The notes: a model not told the origin generated them from the letters alone. A stretch of 35,683 bases of DNA from UMGS902 sp045538895 (GCA_045538895.1 JAZQEH010000024.1:1-35683); one strand, 5' to 3'. Shown: positions 23,342 to 31,049, counted from the first letter of the stretch. Numbers and translations are program-made.

Positions 23342-24178
23342 TTATATTATTAATCCGAGTTTCTCAATTCGTTGCAGATGCTCTGCATCGGTGGTCATGA
23401 TGTAAATACGTGTAGTTTCGATGCTACTGTGCCCCAATATATCGGCAAGCTTTGCAATATCTTTCTCAATGCCGTAAAATGTGCGTGCAAACAGCTTGCG
23501 CAGATTATGCGGAAACACTTTTGATGTAGCTACCCCTGCAACTTCACACAATCGTTTCATCTGCGCCCAGATATTACTTCTGTCCAGATTTTTTCCGTTA
23601 CGGGTGACGAAAATCGCACCTGTGCGGATTTCTTTTTTATTTGCATATTGTAACAACAGATTTCTCAATTTACCCGGAATGAGTATCGTTCGTGTTTTGC
23701 TTTTACATCTGACAGAGATCTTTCCGTTTCTCACCGCCTCTACGGTAAAATACTTCAACTCCGACACCCGTATTCCTGTGCCGCAGATCGTCTGAAGCAC
23801 CAGATTTAATTGCGGCTGACTTTTTGACGCATCCAGTAATCGCATATACTCTTCCTTGGTCAGTTCTTTCTCCTTGGCACAATACATCTGCCGCTGATAA
23901 CGCAGATTTTTAACCTTGCAATCCGTCCACCCCAAAAACCTAAGTAAACAATTAAGTGCAGCAAGCATAGCATTTATCGAGCGGATTCCATATCCTTTCT
24001 CCTGTAATGCATGCTTGTATTCTACGGTTAGTTCCTTGGTTACGTTCAATTTGCCCGCAAACTTCAGAAAACGTTGTGCATCCGATAAATACTTTCTAAC
24101 TGTTGCCGCACTTTTCTCTTCCTGAATAAGATATAACTGAAAATTCTTCAAAACTTCTGCTGATAATACTCGTTCCAT
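23342..24178 (-). CDS. Tyrosine recombinase/integrase (probable invertase of the adjacent segment)
   Basis: 278 aa; AAAGGG before the ATG at 24178. An N-terminal SAM-like core-binding domain (about 1-95, EEKSAATVRKYLSDAQRFLK) is followed by the catalytic domain with the full set: Arg in GTGIRVSELK, Lys in CKSKTRTI, His-x-x-Arg in FPHNLRKLFART, His in LADILGHSSIETT and nucleophile Tyr in RIYIM. Size and layout resemble XerC/D-like recombinases. No phage or conjugation genes are nearby. Its stop lies 10 bp from an inverted repeat site, so local inversion is the most likely job; integrating the peptide cluster is the alternative. Confidence 0.88.
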   Translation of the reverse strand: MERVLSAEVLKNFQLYLIQEEKSAATVRKYLSDAQRFLKFAGKLNVTKELTVEYKHALQEKGYGIRSINAMLAALNCLLRFLGWTDCKVKNLRYQRQMYCAKEKELTKEEYMRLLDASKSQPQLNLVLQTICGTGIRVSELKYFTVEAVRNGKISVRCKSKTRTILIPGKLRNLLLQYANKKEIRTGAIFVTRNGKNLDRSNIWAQMKRLCEVAGVATSKVFPHNLRKLFARTFYGIEKDIAKLADILGHSSIETTRIYIMTTDAEHLQRIEKLGLII

Positions 24179-24228
24179 TATTACAACCCTTTCATTACAC
24201 TATCTTACATATGCATGTTAATTGCTAC

Positions 24229-24238
24229 CTTAATTATA
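24229..24238 (-). promoter_or_regulatory. Possible extended -10 promoter of the recombinase gene
   Basis: On the minus strand TGC directly precedes TATAAT (24233-24238), about 55 bp upstream of the ATG. No clear -35 box. The rest of the 24179-24362 gap shows nothing else convincing. Confidence 0.35.
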
Positions 24239-24362
24239 GCACCGCTACAATGGAAGTTATACCGTTAAGCTATGTGTTTTTCCATAATTGCACATATCGG
24301 GCGACTTGAAAAACAATTTTTAAAAAAGTTGTATAAAAGCTTGTTTTTTTGTAAAAATATAC

Positions 24363-24391
24363 TTGACAAGTTGAAACGGCTTTGCTATAAT
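24363..24391 (+). promoter_or_regulatory. tRNA-Gln promoter (consensus, extended -10)
   Basis: TTGACA (24363-24368), 17 nt, TATAAT (24386-24391) preceded by TGC. Confidence 0.85.
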
Positions 24392-24423
24392 AATAACCGT
24401 CGCAGAGAGAAAAAAGAAAATAT

Positions 24424-24497
24424 TGGGGATTTGTGTAATGGCAGCACGACAGACTCTGACTCTGTTTGTGAGGGTTCAAATCCTTCATCCCCAGCCA
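24424..24497 (+). tRNA. tRNA-Gln, anticodon CUG
   Basis: 74 nt. Acceptor TGGGGAT pairs with ATCCCCA (24487-24493), discriminator G, encoded CCA. The D-arm has TAATGGCAGCAC. Anticodon stem ACAGA/TCTGT encloses loop CTCTGAC with anticodon CTG at 24456-24458, reading CAG. Confidence 0.95.
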
Positions 24498-24498
24498 A

Positions 24499-24530
24499 AA
24501 AAGCAACCCATATGGGTTGCTTTTGTTTTT
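24499..24530 (+). terminator. tRNA-Gln terminator
   Basis: A perfect palindromic stem AAAAGCAACCCAT/ATGGGTTGCTTTT (24499-24524), followed by GTTTTT. Confidence 0.85.
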
Positions 24531-24554
24531 AGCTAGCAAAGTGAGGTCTTATCT

Positions 24555-24923
24555 TTGAAATACGTCAAGCAATTTACTATCATTACCTTTATATCACTTA
24601 TCGGCGAGGCACTTAATCACCTGATTCCGCTGCCCATCCCCGCAAGCATTTACGGTGTTATTATAATGTTTGTATGTCTTGAAACTAAAATTATCCCTTT
24701 GCATGCGGTTCGTGACACGGGACTGTTTCTTGTCAGCCTCATGCAAATCATGTTTATACCCGCAACGGTAGGTCTTATTGATACGTGGGACGTATTTTTG
24801 CCGAATGCTTTAGCATACACGGTTATTATCATCGTTTCAACGTTTGCAGTAATGCTTATATCGGGCAAAATGACTCAGCTTGTCATTTCCCTTTCAAAGA
24901 AAGGAGAAAAGCACAATGACTGA
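24555..24923 (+). CDS. lrgA: LrgA/CidA family holin-like protein
   Basis: 122 aa with a TTG start at 24555 and GAGGT about 7 nt upstream. Four hydrophobic segments; family motifs LIPLPIPASIYGVIIMF, RDTGLFLVSLMQIMFIPATVGLI. LrgA-type proteins act with LrgB in the membrane in murein-hydrolase control or small-acid/pyruvate transport. Only about 25 bp separate it from the tRNA-Gln terminator, leaving little room for a promoter. The last 8 bases overlap lrgB, indicating an operon. Confidence 0.9.
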   Translation: MKYVKQFTIITFISLIGEALNHLIPLPIPASIYGVIIMFVCLETKIIPLHAVRDTGLFLVSLMQIMFIPATVGLIDTWDVFLPNALAYTVIIIVSTFAVMLISGKMTQLVISLSKKGEKHND

Positions 24924-25608
24924 TTTTATTTACGGTTCTGCGTTCTTTTGCGTATTTATTACACTCCTCGCATACTGCATTGGTCTTGCGGTTCAAAAAA
25001 AGTTTAAGCACGTTCTGCTTAATCCGTTGCTTATCGCTATAGTTTTAACGGCTGCAGCGTTACTGTTGCTTGACATCGACTACGAAAAATACAAGGCTAA
25101 CACCTCGTTTATCAGCTTTTTTCTGACACCTGCAACGGTTTGCCTTGCGATACCGCTTTATGAACAGTTTGAACTTTTAAAAAAGAACTGGGTAGCGGTG
25201 CTTTGCGGAATTGCAAGCGGTATAGTAACGTGCCTTATAAGCGTTTTCGCCTTTGCACTGCTGTTTAAACTCGACCACACTACATACGTTACCCTGCTCC
25301 CAAAATCAATTACCACCGCAATAGGAATAGGCGTTACAGAAGAACTCGGTGGCTACGTGCCGATAACAGTTGCTGCCATAATTTTAAGCGGCATTTTAGG
25401 CAACATGTTTGCACCGTTGTTCTGCAAACTTTTCAAAATCACCGAGCCTATCGCAAAAGGTGTTGCCATAGGCACCTCGTCACACGCTATAGGCACGACA
25501 AAAGCCCTCGAACTTGGCGAAATTGAGGGAGCAATGAGCAGCCTTTCTATCGTAGTGGCAGGGCTTTTGACAGTTGTACTTGCACCGCTGTTTGCAGTTT
25601 TGGTATAA
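24916..25608 (+). CDS. lrgB: LrgB/CidB family membrane protein
   Basis: 230 aa; ATG at 24916 (MTDFIYGSAF) after AAAGGAG; an in-frame ATG 36 bp upstream lacks a site. Multiple membrane segments. Signatures include LLNPLLIAI, LLPKSITTAIGIGVTEELGG and the C-terminal GTSSHAIGTTKALELGEIEGAMSSL, the classic LrgB block. Partner of lrgA. Ends at a hairpin (25612-25636) that is also part of the tRNA-tail repeat. Confidence 0.93.
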   Translation: MTDFIYGSAFFCVFITLLAYCIGLAVQKKFKHVLLNPLLIAIVLTAAALLLLDIDYEKYKANTSFISFFLTPATVCLAIPLYEQFELLKKNWVAVLCGIASGIVTCLISVFAFALLFKLDHTTYVTLLPKSITTAIGIGVTEELGGYVPITVAAIILSGILGNMFAPLFCKLFKITEPIAKGVAIGTSSHAIGTTKALELGEIEGAMSSLSIVVAGLLTVVLAPLFAVLV

Positions 25609-25611
25609 AAG

Positions 25612-25780
25612 AAGAACCACCCTGCGGGTGGTTCTTTACTTACGGAGAAGGAGAGATTCGATACTCTCAACGTCTTGCTTCGCAAGCCGTTTTCATTTGC
25701 TTCGCAAATGAGCGAGAGGTTCTCCGGTACTCCCCTTGCTCAATGCAATAAAAAAACCACCCTGCGGGTGGTTCTTTTAT
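25612..25780 (-). repeat. tRNA-Ser tail repeat element, copy 2
   Basis: Read on the minus strand: local terminator (25755-25773), the element beginning GGGGAGTACCG (ends at 25735) with hairpins CATTTGC-GAA-GCAAATG and AACGG-CTTGC-GAA-GCAAG-ACGTT, then a second copy of the tRNA-Ser 3' half (25643-25666, matching 25784-25807) and a second copy of the local terminator (25612-25636). The CCA end is lost in the second copy. Closely similar to 19682-19825. Confidence 0.8.
25755..25773 (-). terminator. tRNA-Ser(GGA) terminator
   Basis: On the minus strand AACCACCC, loop GCA, GGGTGGTT followed by a T-run. Confidence 0.8.
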
Positions 25781-25871
25781 TGGCGGAGAAGGAGAGATTC
25801 GAACTCTCGAACCGAGTTACCGGTTACACGATTTCCAATCGTGCGCCCTCGACCAGCTAGGCGACTTCTCC
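25781..25871 (-). tRNA. tRNA-Ser, anticodon GGA
   Basis: 91 nt on the minus strand. Acceptor GGAGAAG (25865-25871) pairs with CTTCTCC, discriminator G, encoded CCA (25781-25783). Anticodon stem CACGA/TCGTG encloses TTGGAAA, anticodon GGA at 25834-25836, reading UCC/UCU. Long class II variable arm. Confidence 0.95.
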
Positions 25872-25895
25872 TTACTGCTCTTTGCAAGCCTTTAT

Positions 25896-25924
25896 ATAAT
25901 ATCACATAAAAATGCAAAAATCAA
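25896..25924 (-). promoter_or_regulatory. tRNA-Ser(GGA) promoter, extended -10
   Basis: On the minus strand TTGATT (25919-25924), 17 nt, TATTAT (25896-25901) preceded by TGA. Confidence 0.6.
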
Positions 25925-25992
25925 GTACCAAAGCAAAAAAAATATATTTTTTTTAAATTTAATCAAAAACTCTACAAAAGTGTTTATTTTCA

Positions 25993-26001
25993 TGCTATAC
26001 T
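25993..26001 (+). promoter_or_regulatory. Extended -10 promoter for the NifX-like/CcdA/TlpA operon
   Basis: TGC directly before TATACT (25996-26001); only weak -35 matches upstream (TACAAA at 25973-25978, 17 nt away). Confidence 0.45.
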
Positions 26002-26030
26002 ATATTTAGATTTTGCCAAGGAGATTGACT

Positions 26031-26300
26031 ATGACGATTGCACTTCCTTTCGAAAACAACAATATCTTTGATTACTATGAACATGCGTCTTCATTTAAGC
26101 TTTATGAAATTGAGCATGGAAAAATCGCAAAAATGCGTTTTATTCCCATAAACGACCTCGCTGACATCAAAATCGACATCATGCTTTGCGGCAACATTGG
26201 CGATTCCGCAATGAAAATGCTTATTCTGCAAGGCATTGACGTTCATACAGGCTTCAGCGGCAATGCCGACGTTGCCGTTCGCACTTTTTTAAGCAGGTGA
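26031..26300 (+). CDS. Dinitrogenase iron-molybdenum cofactor (NifX/NifB-like) family protein
   Basis: 89 aa; AAGGAG (26018-26023) before the ATG. The pattern TIALPFENNNIFDYYEHASSF, FKLYEIEHGKI, and LCGNIGDSAMKMLILQGIDV matches the small single-domain family. These proteins bind iron-sulfur or metal clusters and are common in anaerobes that do not fix nitrogen. There are no nif genes here. It is 4 bp upstream of ccdA, so a metal or redox task linked to the thiol-disulfide genes is plausible. Confidence 0.8.
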   Translation: MTIALPFENNNIFDYYEHASSFKLYEIEHGKIAKMRFIPINDLADIKIDIMLCGNIGDSAMKMLILQGIDVHTGFSGNADVAVRTFLSR

Positions 26301-26304
26301 CGGT

Positions 26305-26958
26305 ATGGACTTTTTATTGACGTTTCTTGAGGGTATAATTTCCTTTATATCTCCGTGCATGCTCCCGATGCTCCCGATCTACATCTCCTATTTTGCAGGC
26401 GGTGCCGACAAAAAGCGACTTGTGTTTGTGCGTGCACTTTGCTTTGTGCTTGGATTCACTCTGGTTTATGCCGCAATGGGACTCGGTGCGGGTGCGATCA
26501 GTATTCTCCTTTTGAAATACCAGACCGCCGTAAACATCATTTCGGGTATTATTGTAATCATTTTCGGTTTGAGTTATCTTGAAATCATACATCTTCCCTT
26601 TTTCAAAGGCATGTCCGGCGGCAAAAACGCATCAAACATCGTATCTGCTTTTCTCTTTGGAATTATCTATTCAGTTAGCCTTACGCCCTGTGTAGGTGCA
26701 TTTTTAGGCTCTGCACTTATGCAAGCGGCAACGTCCGGTACAGCACTACGCGGCACGCTTTTACTTGTTGCTTACTCGCTCGGTCTTGGAATTCCTTTTC
26801 TGATTTCCGCAGTGCTGATAAAGGAATTAAGCGGTGCATTTACCTTTATTAAAAAGCATTACCGTGTTATCAATTCCGTTTGCGGTATTTTCCTGATTTT
26901 AGTAGGCATACTGATGTGCAGCGGAATACTAAATAAAATTCTCTATTCTTTTCTGTGA
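26305..26958 (+). CDS. ccdA: CcdA-like thiol-disulfide membrane protein
   Basis: 217 aa with six predicted membrane segments. The two redox cysteines are in the usual places: FISPCMLPMLPIYISY (about Cys18) and SLTPCVGAFLGSAL (about Cys132). CcdA passes electrons from cytosolic thioredoxin across the membrane to extracytoplasmic thioredoxin-like proteins. The next gene encodes such a protein. Confidence 0.9.
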   Translation: MDFLLTFLEGIISFISPCMLPMLPIYISYFAGGADKKRLVFVRALCFVLGFTLVYAAMGLGAGAISILLLKYQTAVNIISGIIVIIFGLSYLEIIHLPFFKGMSGGKNASNIVSAFLFGIIYSVSLTPCVGAFLGSALMQAATSGTALRGTLLLVAYSLGLGIPFLISAVLIKELSGAFTFIKKHYRVINSVCGIFLILVGILMCSGILNKILYSFL

Positions 26959-26964
26959 GGTTCT

Positions 26965-27546
26965 ATGAAAAAACCGATAGTTTTTATTATTCTTGCTATT
27001 GTAATGGTAGCGCTCATTGCAGTTGCTGCCTTTGCATACCGCCGTCTGTCCGAGGACTATTATTCACCAAGCGAAACGACCGCAGCCGAAACTACGGCAC
27101 TGATAACCGCAGCCGAAACCACCGCTGCGACAACTGCTGAAATTGAACTTGCACCCGACTTTACCGTTACCGACAAGGACGGTAAAGCGGTTAAGCTCTC
27201 GGATTTCATCGGGAAGCCTACGGTTGTTAACTTCTGGGCTTCATGGTGCTCGCCCTGCACCTCCGAAATGCCGCATTTTGAAGAAGCATACCTTGCACAG
27301 AGCGATGATGTAAACTTTGTTATGGTAAACGTCGGCGACAGTTATGAAGATGCATACAAATTTGCCAACCGCAAAGGTTACTCCTTCCCCGTTTACCACG
27401 ATTCAAGCTATGAAGCGTCATACGCCTACGGCGTTTCGTCGATACCTATGACATTATTCATAGACAAAAACGGCGTGCTTGTCAATTACAAAATAGGTTC
27501 AATGAACAAAATGATGCTTGATACCTATATAGGTGCAATAAAATGA
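26965..27546 (+). CDS. TlpA/ResA-like membrane-anchored thioredoxin
   Basis: 193 aa; GAGGT before the ATG. An N-terminal anchor (about 5-25), a Thr/Ala/Glu-rich linker (35-60), then a TlpA-type thioredoxin fold with VVNFWASWCSPCTSEMPHF (CxxC about residues 94-97) and cis-Pro in GVSSIPMTLFIDKNG. Likely reduces extracytoplasmic disulfides using electrons from CcdA. The linker composition resembles that of clostridial surface proteins. Confidence 0.9.
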   Translation: MKKPIVFIILAIVMVALIAVAAFAYRRLSEDYYSPSETTAAETTALITAAETTAATTAEIELAPDFTVTDKDGKAVKLSDFIGKPTVVNFWASWCSPCTSEMPHFEEAYLAQSDDVNFVMVNVGDSYEDAYKFANRKGYSFPVYHDSSYEASYAYGVSSIPMTLFIDKNGVLVNYKIGSMNKMMLDTYIGAIK

Positions 27547-27547
27547 C

Positions 27548-27590
27548 AAAATGGCTTGCAAAGAAAATTCTTTGCAAGCCATTTTATTTT
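27548..27590. terminator. Bidirectional terminator between tlpA-like and proS
   Basis: A perfect 18-bp stem (27548-27565 with 27568-27585), 2-nt loop, and T-rich flank. Confidence 0.9.
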
Positions 27591-29332
27591 TACCAAAGAC
27601 TTGGAACTTTTGCATTAATCGCTTCATACATTTCTGCGATTGTCTTTTTAACTGTTTCGAGTGCCTCGTCTACGGGAGCTTTGATATTTATACTCTTATC
27701 ACGTGAGGTGATCTCAACAACACCGTCACCGAGGTTACGAGGGCTTACTACAACACGGAGAGGTGTGCCGAGCAGGTCAGCATCGGAGAACATAACACCT
27801 GCACGCACGTCACGGTCATCGTACATAACCTCTACGCCGCTGTTTTCAAGCTCCTTATAAAGCTTATCTGCAACCGCCTTGCACTCTGCATCGTCGGCAC
27901 GAACGCAGCAAAGCTGAACCTGCCAGGGAGCGATGGAAATAGGCCAGATGGGACCGTAGTCGTCATGGCTTGCTTCACATACAGATGCCGCAAGACGGCC
28001 TACACCGATACCGTAGCAACCCATAATCGGGCATTGGCTCTCACCGTTTTCATCAAGATAGGACATACCCATTGTCTTTGTATACTTTGTACCAAGCTGG
28101 AAGATGTTGCCTACCTCGATACCGTTGCTTACGGTAAGGTGGGGCTTGCCGCATGCAGGACAAATACCGCCTGCATATGCCTTGGAGAAGTCATGGTACT
28201 CTACCTTGCCATAGTCACGCTCAATATTGAAGCCTGTATAGTGATAGTCCTCCTTGTTTGCACCGCAAACAAGATTCTTTGCACCCTCAAGCGACTTGTC
28301 AAAGAGAAGCGTTGCTTTTCCCTCAAAATTAACCGCACCGATAAAGCCGGCAACGATTCCGCTTTCAAGAGTAACAACCGCAGGATGAATCTCCTTACCG
28401 AGGAAATTGCGAAGCTTGGTTTCGTTTACGTCAAGGTCACCTCTTGTAAACACGATTATATAATCATCTGTGAGGTTCTCCTGATATACAACCGCCTTTG
28501 CGGTCTTGGTTGCATCAAGCTTCAAAAACTCTGCAACCTCTTCGATAGTATGGGCATTCGGAGTATGTGTAAGCGTAAGTTCCTGCATCTCCTCGTCTGC
28601 GTATGCGGGGATAATGCAATCTGCCGCCTCCATATTTGCACTGTAGCCGCACTCGGGACAGATAACGAGAGTGTCCTCGCCGATGGGTGTGAGGAGCATA
28701 AATTCATGCGATACACTACCTCCCATCATGCCGGAGTCCGACTTAACGCTGACTACCTCGGGAACGCCTGCACGTGCAAAAATACGCTCGTAAGCTCTGT
28801 GGCATCTTGCGTAGTATTCTTCAAGGTCTGCCATTGATGTATGGAAAGAATAAGCATCCTTCATTGTAAACTCACGTACACGGATCATACCTGCACGCGG
28901 TCTTGCCTCGTCACGGAACTTTGTCTGTATCTGGTAAATCATAAAGGGATACTTTGAATAGCTTGTACCGTATTCACGAACGAGCTGAACAGCCGCCTCC
29001 TCATGAGTCATACCGAGTACCATGGGTACGTCGTTTCTATCCTTGAATCGAAGAAGCTCGGATGCGATAGAAGAATATCTGCCCGACTCCTCCCAAAGGG
29101 ATGCAGGCATTGCTACGGGGAACAATACCTCCTGACCGTCGATTTTGTTCATCTCCTCACGGATGATGTTCTCAATCTTCTTGCAGGTGCGAAGAAGCGG
29201 AGGAAACTGCGAAAAAATACCGCTTGCAACAAACTTCATGTAGCCGCCGCGAAGCATGAGCGCATGGCTGTCAATAACGGCACCGGCAGGTCTTTCCTTG
29301 AAACGGTCGCCGACAAGATTTGTAAGTTTCAT
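27590..29332 (-). CDS. proS: Prolyl-tRNA synthetase
   Basis: 580 aa, bacterial type. Class II motifs: motif 1 around GQEVLFPVAMPASLWEESGR, motif 2 around FRDEARPRAGMIRVREFTMK and motif 3 GCYGIGVGRL. The inserted editing domain (about residues 225-390, LKLDATKTAKAVVYQE) is present; it hydrolyses Ala-tRNA-Pro. The C-terminal anticodon-binding domain is about 470-570. Preceded by a T-box leader, so expression rises when uncharged tRNA-Pro accumulates. A separate YbaK-type editing protein lies about 1.8 kb away. Confidence 0.97.
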   Translation of the reverse strand: MKLTNLVGDRFKERPAGAVIDSHALMLRGGYMKFVASGIFSQFPPLLRTCKKIENIIREEMNKIDGQEVLFPVAMPASLWEESGRYSSIASELLRFKDRNDVPMVLGMTHEEAAVQLVREYGTSYSKYPFMIYQIQTKFRDEARPRAGMIRVREFTMKDAYSFHTSMADLEEYYARCHRAYERIFARAGVPEVVSVKSDSGMMGGSVSHEFMLLTPIGEDTLVICPECGYSANMEAADCIIPAYADEEMQELTLTHTPNAHTIEEVAEFLKLDATKTAKAVVYQENLTDDYIIVFTRGDLDVNETKLRNFLGKEIHPAVVTLESGIVAGFIGAVNFEGKATLLFDKSLEGAKNLVCGANKEDYHYTGFNIERDYGKVEYHDFSKAYAGGICPACGKPHLTVSNGIEVGNIFQLGTKYTKTMGMSYLDENGESQCPIMGCYGIGVGRLAASVCEASHDDYGPIWPISIAPWQVQLCCVRADDAECKAVADKLYKELENSGVEVMYDDRDVRAGVMFSDADLLGTPLRVVVSPRNLGDGVVEITSRDKSINIKAPVDEALETVKKTIAEMYEAINAKVPSLW

Positions 29333-29576
29333 AATATATCTCCCTTTTAATTATTTTAAAAAACAAAAAGTCCCGAGGTTTAAAACCTCGGGACGAAAAA
29401 ATCCGTGTTACCACCCGAATTCGGCATTTGCCGCACTCATTTACTGCTGTAACGGGCATACCCGTGCGACTCATCGCCGCAACGCTCAAAGGTGGGTTCT
29501 GTGTTTTTTGCCAAGGTCTTGCACCAACCGACCTCTCTCTGCGGCAATACGCACGTACTGTTCCTCGTCATCGCTT
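29333..29576 (-). promoter_or_regulatory. T-box riboswitch of proS
   Basis: On the minus strand the T-box motif GGGTGGTAACACGG (29403-29416) is followed by a terminator stem GTCCCGAGGT/ACCTCGGGAC (29370-29394) and CTTTTTGTTTT. Upstream, the stem I region includes GCAGAGAGAGG. A CCC triplet in GAACCCACC (around 29491-29499) is a candidate proline specifier, but I could not fold stem I with certainty. Confidence 0.88.
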
Positions 29577-29581
29577 ATTTG

Positions 29582-29610
29582 ATGTTACCACAAGTACAAA
29601 AATTTGTCAA
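29582..29610 (-). promoter_or_regulatory. proS promoter
   Basis: On the minus strand TTGACA (29605-29610), 17 nt, TAACAT (29582-29587), with TGG directly before the -10. Confidence 0.75.
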
Positions 29611-29618
29611 GATTTTTC

Positions 29619-30065
29619 TTATGCTCTTTTCAGCAGTTCAAATTTCTTATATCTGTAACGGTGATAGCCTCGTCCGCTATAATTATGCGGGTCACTGATA
29701 GTGACACTGCCCTTTTCTATCAGCAAAACATCCTGTCTGTCAAACGCACTGCACAAAAAGCCAACTACGGTATTATTACTGATTATGCAGTCGTTGAGAT
29801 TTATGTCAACGTCGGTTTCTTCCTTTGAATAATCATCATAGCCATTGCCTGCATCGGTGTTGCTTTCACAATCGGACACATAGGTTACGTGTATATAGTA
29901 TTCTGAAGCAATTTGTGCAAACATTTCACATGCAGCATCATTATACTCTACTTCTGTTACACGATATTCATATCTTTTTTCAACACCGTCCGCATCGGTT
30001 TCATACCATGCACTCAAAAGAACCGAACCCGGCGTGTCTGCGGTAGCAATAGTTTTTAACAGCAT
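29619..30065 (-). CDS. Hypothetical protein (148 aa)
   Basis: AAAGGAG precedes the ATG at 30065. Soluble and acidic, with no signal peptide or membrane segment. N-terminal half: MLLKTIATADTPGSVLLSAW and a beta-rich WYETDADGVEKRYEYRVTEV; middle: acidic NTDAGNGYDDYSKEE. It ends in a basic, tyrosine-rich RGYHRYRYKKFELLKRA. I do not recognise the family. No terminator separates it clearly from the proS promoter just downstream. Confidence 0.7.
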   Translation of the reverse strand: MLLKTIATADTPGSVLLSAWYETDADGVEKRYEYRVTEVEYNDAACEMFAQIASEYYIHVTYVSDCESNTDAGNGYDDYSKEETDVDINLNDCIISNNTVVGFLCSAFDRQDVLLIEKGSVTISDPHNYSGRGYHRYRYKKFELLKRA

Positions 30066-30152
30066 TAGATTTTCTCCTTTTATAGCGAATAATCTTTAAA
30101 TTAAGTATAATGATTTTTTGGTTAGTTGTCAATCGGAATTCATTAAAAATAA

Positions 30153-30176
30153 AAAACGCACCTGCCGGTGCGTTTT
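30153..30176 (-). terminator. Terminator of the XRE regulator gene
   Basis: AAAACGCACC/GGTGCGTTTT stem, loop of 4, with a T-rich run on the minus strand. Confidence 0.85.
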
Positions 30177-30417
30177 ACTTGATTTCCTGTTCAAGGTTAT
30201 TAAACTTATCATTATCAAAAAACTCGGCAAGTGTAATGTCCAGCCCATCACAAATCTTTTTAATTGTCGAAACTGTAGGCTTTTGACTTCCCGAATTAAT
30301 AATGTTATTAACCGTAGATTGAGTAATGCCGCAAATCAGGCAGAGCTTGTTTACAGTTATACCTCTTTCGCCGCAAAGCTCAAGGATACGCTCTTTTATC
30401 GCTTGACGAAGCTCCAT
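30175..30417 (-). CDS. XRE-family helix-turn-helix regulator
   Basis: 80 aa; AAAGGGG before the ATG at 30417. Almost entirely a Cro/CI-type HTH: ERGITVNKLCLICGITQSTV for the HTH core, then PTVSTIKKICDGLDITLAEF. Divergent from a small membrane-protein gene; two similar 14-bp near-palindromes lie between them. It probably represses that gene and itself. Confidence 0.9.
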   Translation of the reverse strand: MELRQAIKERILELCGERGITVNKLCLICGITQSTVNNIINSGSQKPTVSTIKKICDGLDITLAEFFDNDKFNNLEQEIK

Positions 30418-30475
30418 ACACTTCCCCTTTTAGTTTAGTACAATATTATTATATATCATTAACATAAACAAAATT

Positions 30476-30489
30476 AACTGTACACAGTT
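30476..30489. promoter_or_regulatory. Operator 1 for the XRE regulator
   Basis: AACTGTACACAGTT: half-sites AACTGT and ACAGTT. It overlaps the -35 of the divergent promoter by two bases. Confidence 0.6.
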
Positions 30490-30516
30490 GACAACCGACA
30501 ATTTTCGTGCTATTAT
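30488..30516 (+). promoter_or_regulatory. Promoter of the 138-aa membrane protein
   Basis: Perfect TTGACA (30488-30493), 17 nt, TATTAT (30511-30516) preceded by TGC. Bracketed by the two operators. Confidence 0.75.
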
Positions 30517-30526
30517 GTAGTTAATT

Positions 30527-30540
30527 AACTTTATACAGTT
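30527..30540. promoter_or_regulatory. Operator 2 for the XRE regulator
   Basis: AACTTTATACAGTT, the same half-sites with one change; centre 51 bp from operator 1, just after the expected transcription start. Confidence 0.55.
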
Positions 30541-30582
30541 AACAAGAGATTTTAGAACAAATATTAAAACGAGGTAACTATT

Positions 30583-30999
30583 ATGGATGACGGTCTTAAA
30601 CTTACTCTTATTATAATCGGCTGCATTGCAATAGTCGTTGCAATCAGACTTATTGCTAAAACTAACACCCTGATAGGTAAAATCTTCAAATGGTGGTGGA
30701 ACATCGGCTTTGTTATTTGGTCACACATTCCTTTCTTTGGCTGGATGTCCATTTTCATGATTGCAGATACTCCCGAAGATGAAGCTTTAAAAGAGCTTAC
30801 TATGCAAATCGGTGCAAATGCAGACAAGATTGCAACCGATTGGGCTGATAGCGTTGCCGAAAAAGAACGCAGACGAGCTGACATTCAAGAAAAACTCTGT
30901 GCTAAATACGGCAGAAGCGATATTATCGTAAACGACGATTTGGAGTCTGCTTATCTCACAGACGAAAACAATCGTACCATACCGATTTATTATGAATAA
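30583..30999 (+). CDS. Hypothetical small membrane protein (138 aa)
   Basis: GAGGT before the ATG. Two membrane segments: about residues 7-22 (LTLIIIGCIAIVVAIRLIA) and 40-60 (NIGFVIWSHIPFFGWMSIF). A charged, helical cytosolic tail follows (ADSVAEKERRRADIQEKL). No family recognised. Controlled by a strong promoter between two operators of the divergent XRE gene. Confidence 0.75.
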   Translation: MDDGLKLTLIIIGCIAIVVAIRLIAKTNTLIGKIFKWWWNIGFVIWSHIPFFGWMSIFMIADTPEDEALKELTMQIGANADKIATDWADSVAEKERRRADIQEKLCAKYGRSDIIVNDDLESAYLTDENNRTIPIYYE

Positions 31000-31021
31000 A
31001 ACACAAATCTAAAATCTCGTT

Positions 31022-31049
31022 AAAAAGGAGTCGAAAACGACTCCTTTTT
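31022..31049 (+). terminator. Terminator of the 138-aa gene
   Basis: AAAAAGGAGTCG, loop AAAA, CGACTCCTTTTT. Confidence 0.9.

Noticed and set aside
23170..23400. A 76-aa plus-strand protein overlapping the recombinase 3' end
   Set aside because: No ribosome site, low-complexity Phe/Lys-rich translation, and it runs antisense into a well-supported gene.
23342..24178. A prophage integrase
   Set aside because: No phage structural, replication or lysis genes are nearby; the adjacent inverted sites explain the recombinase better.
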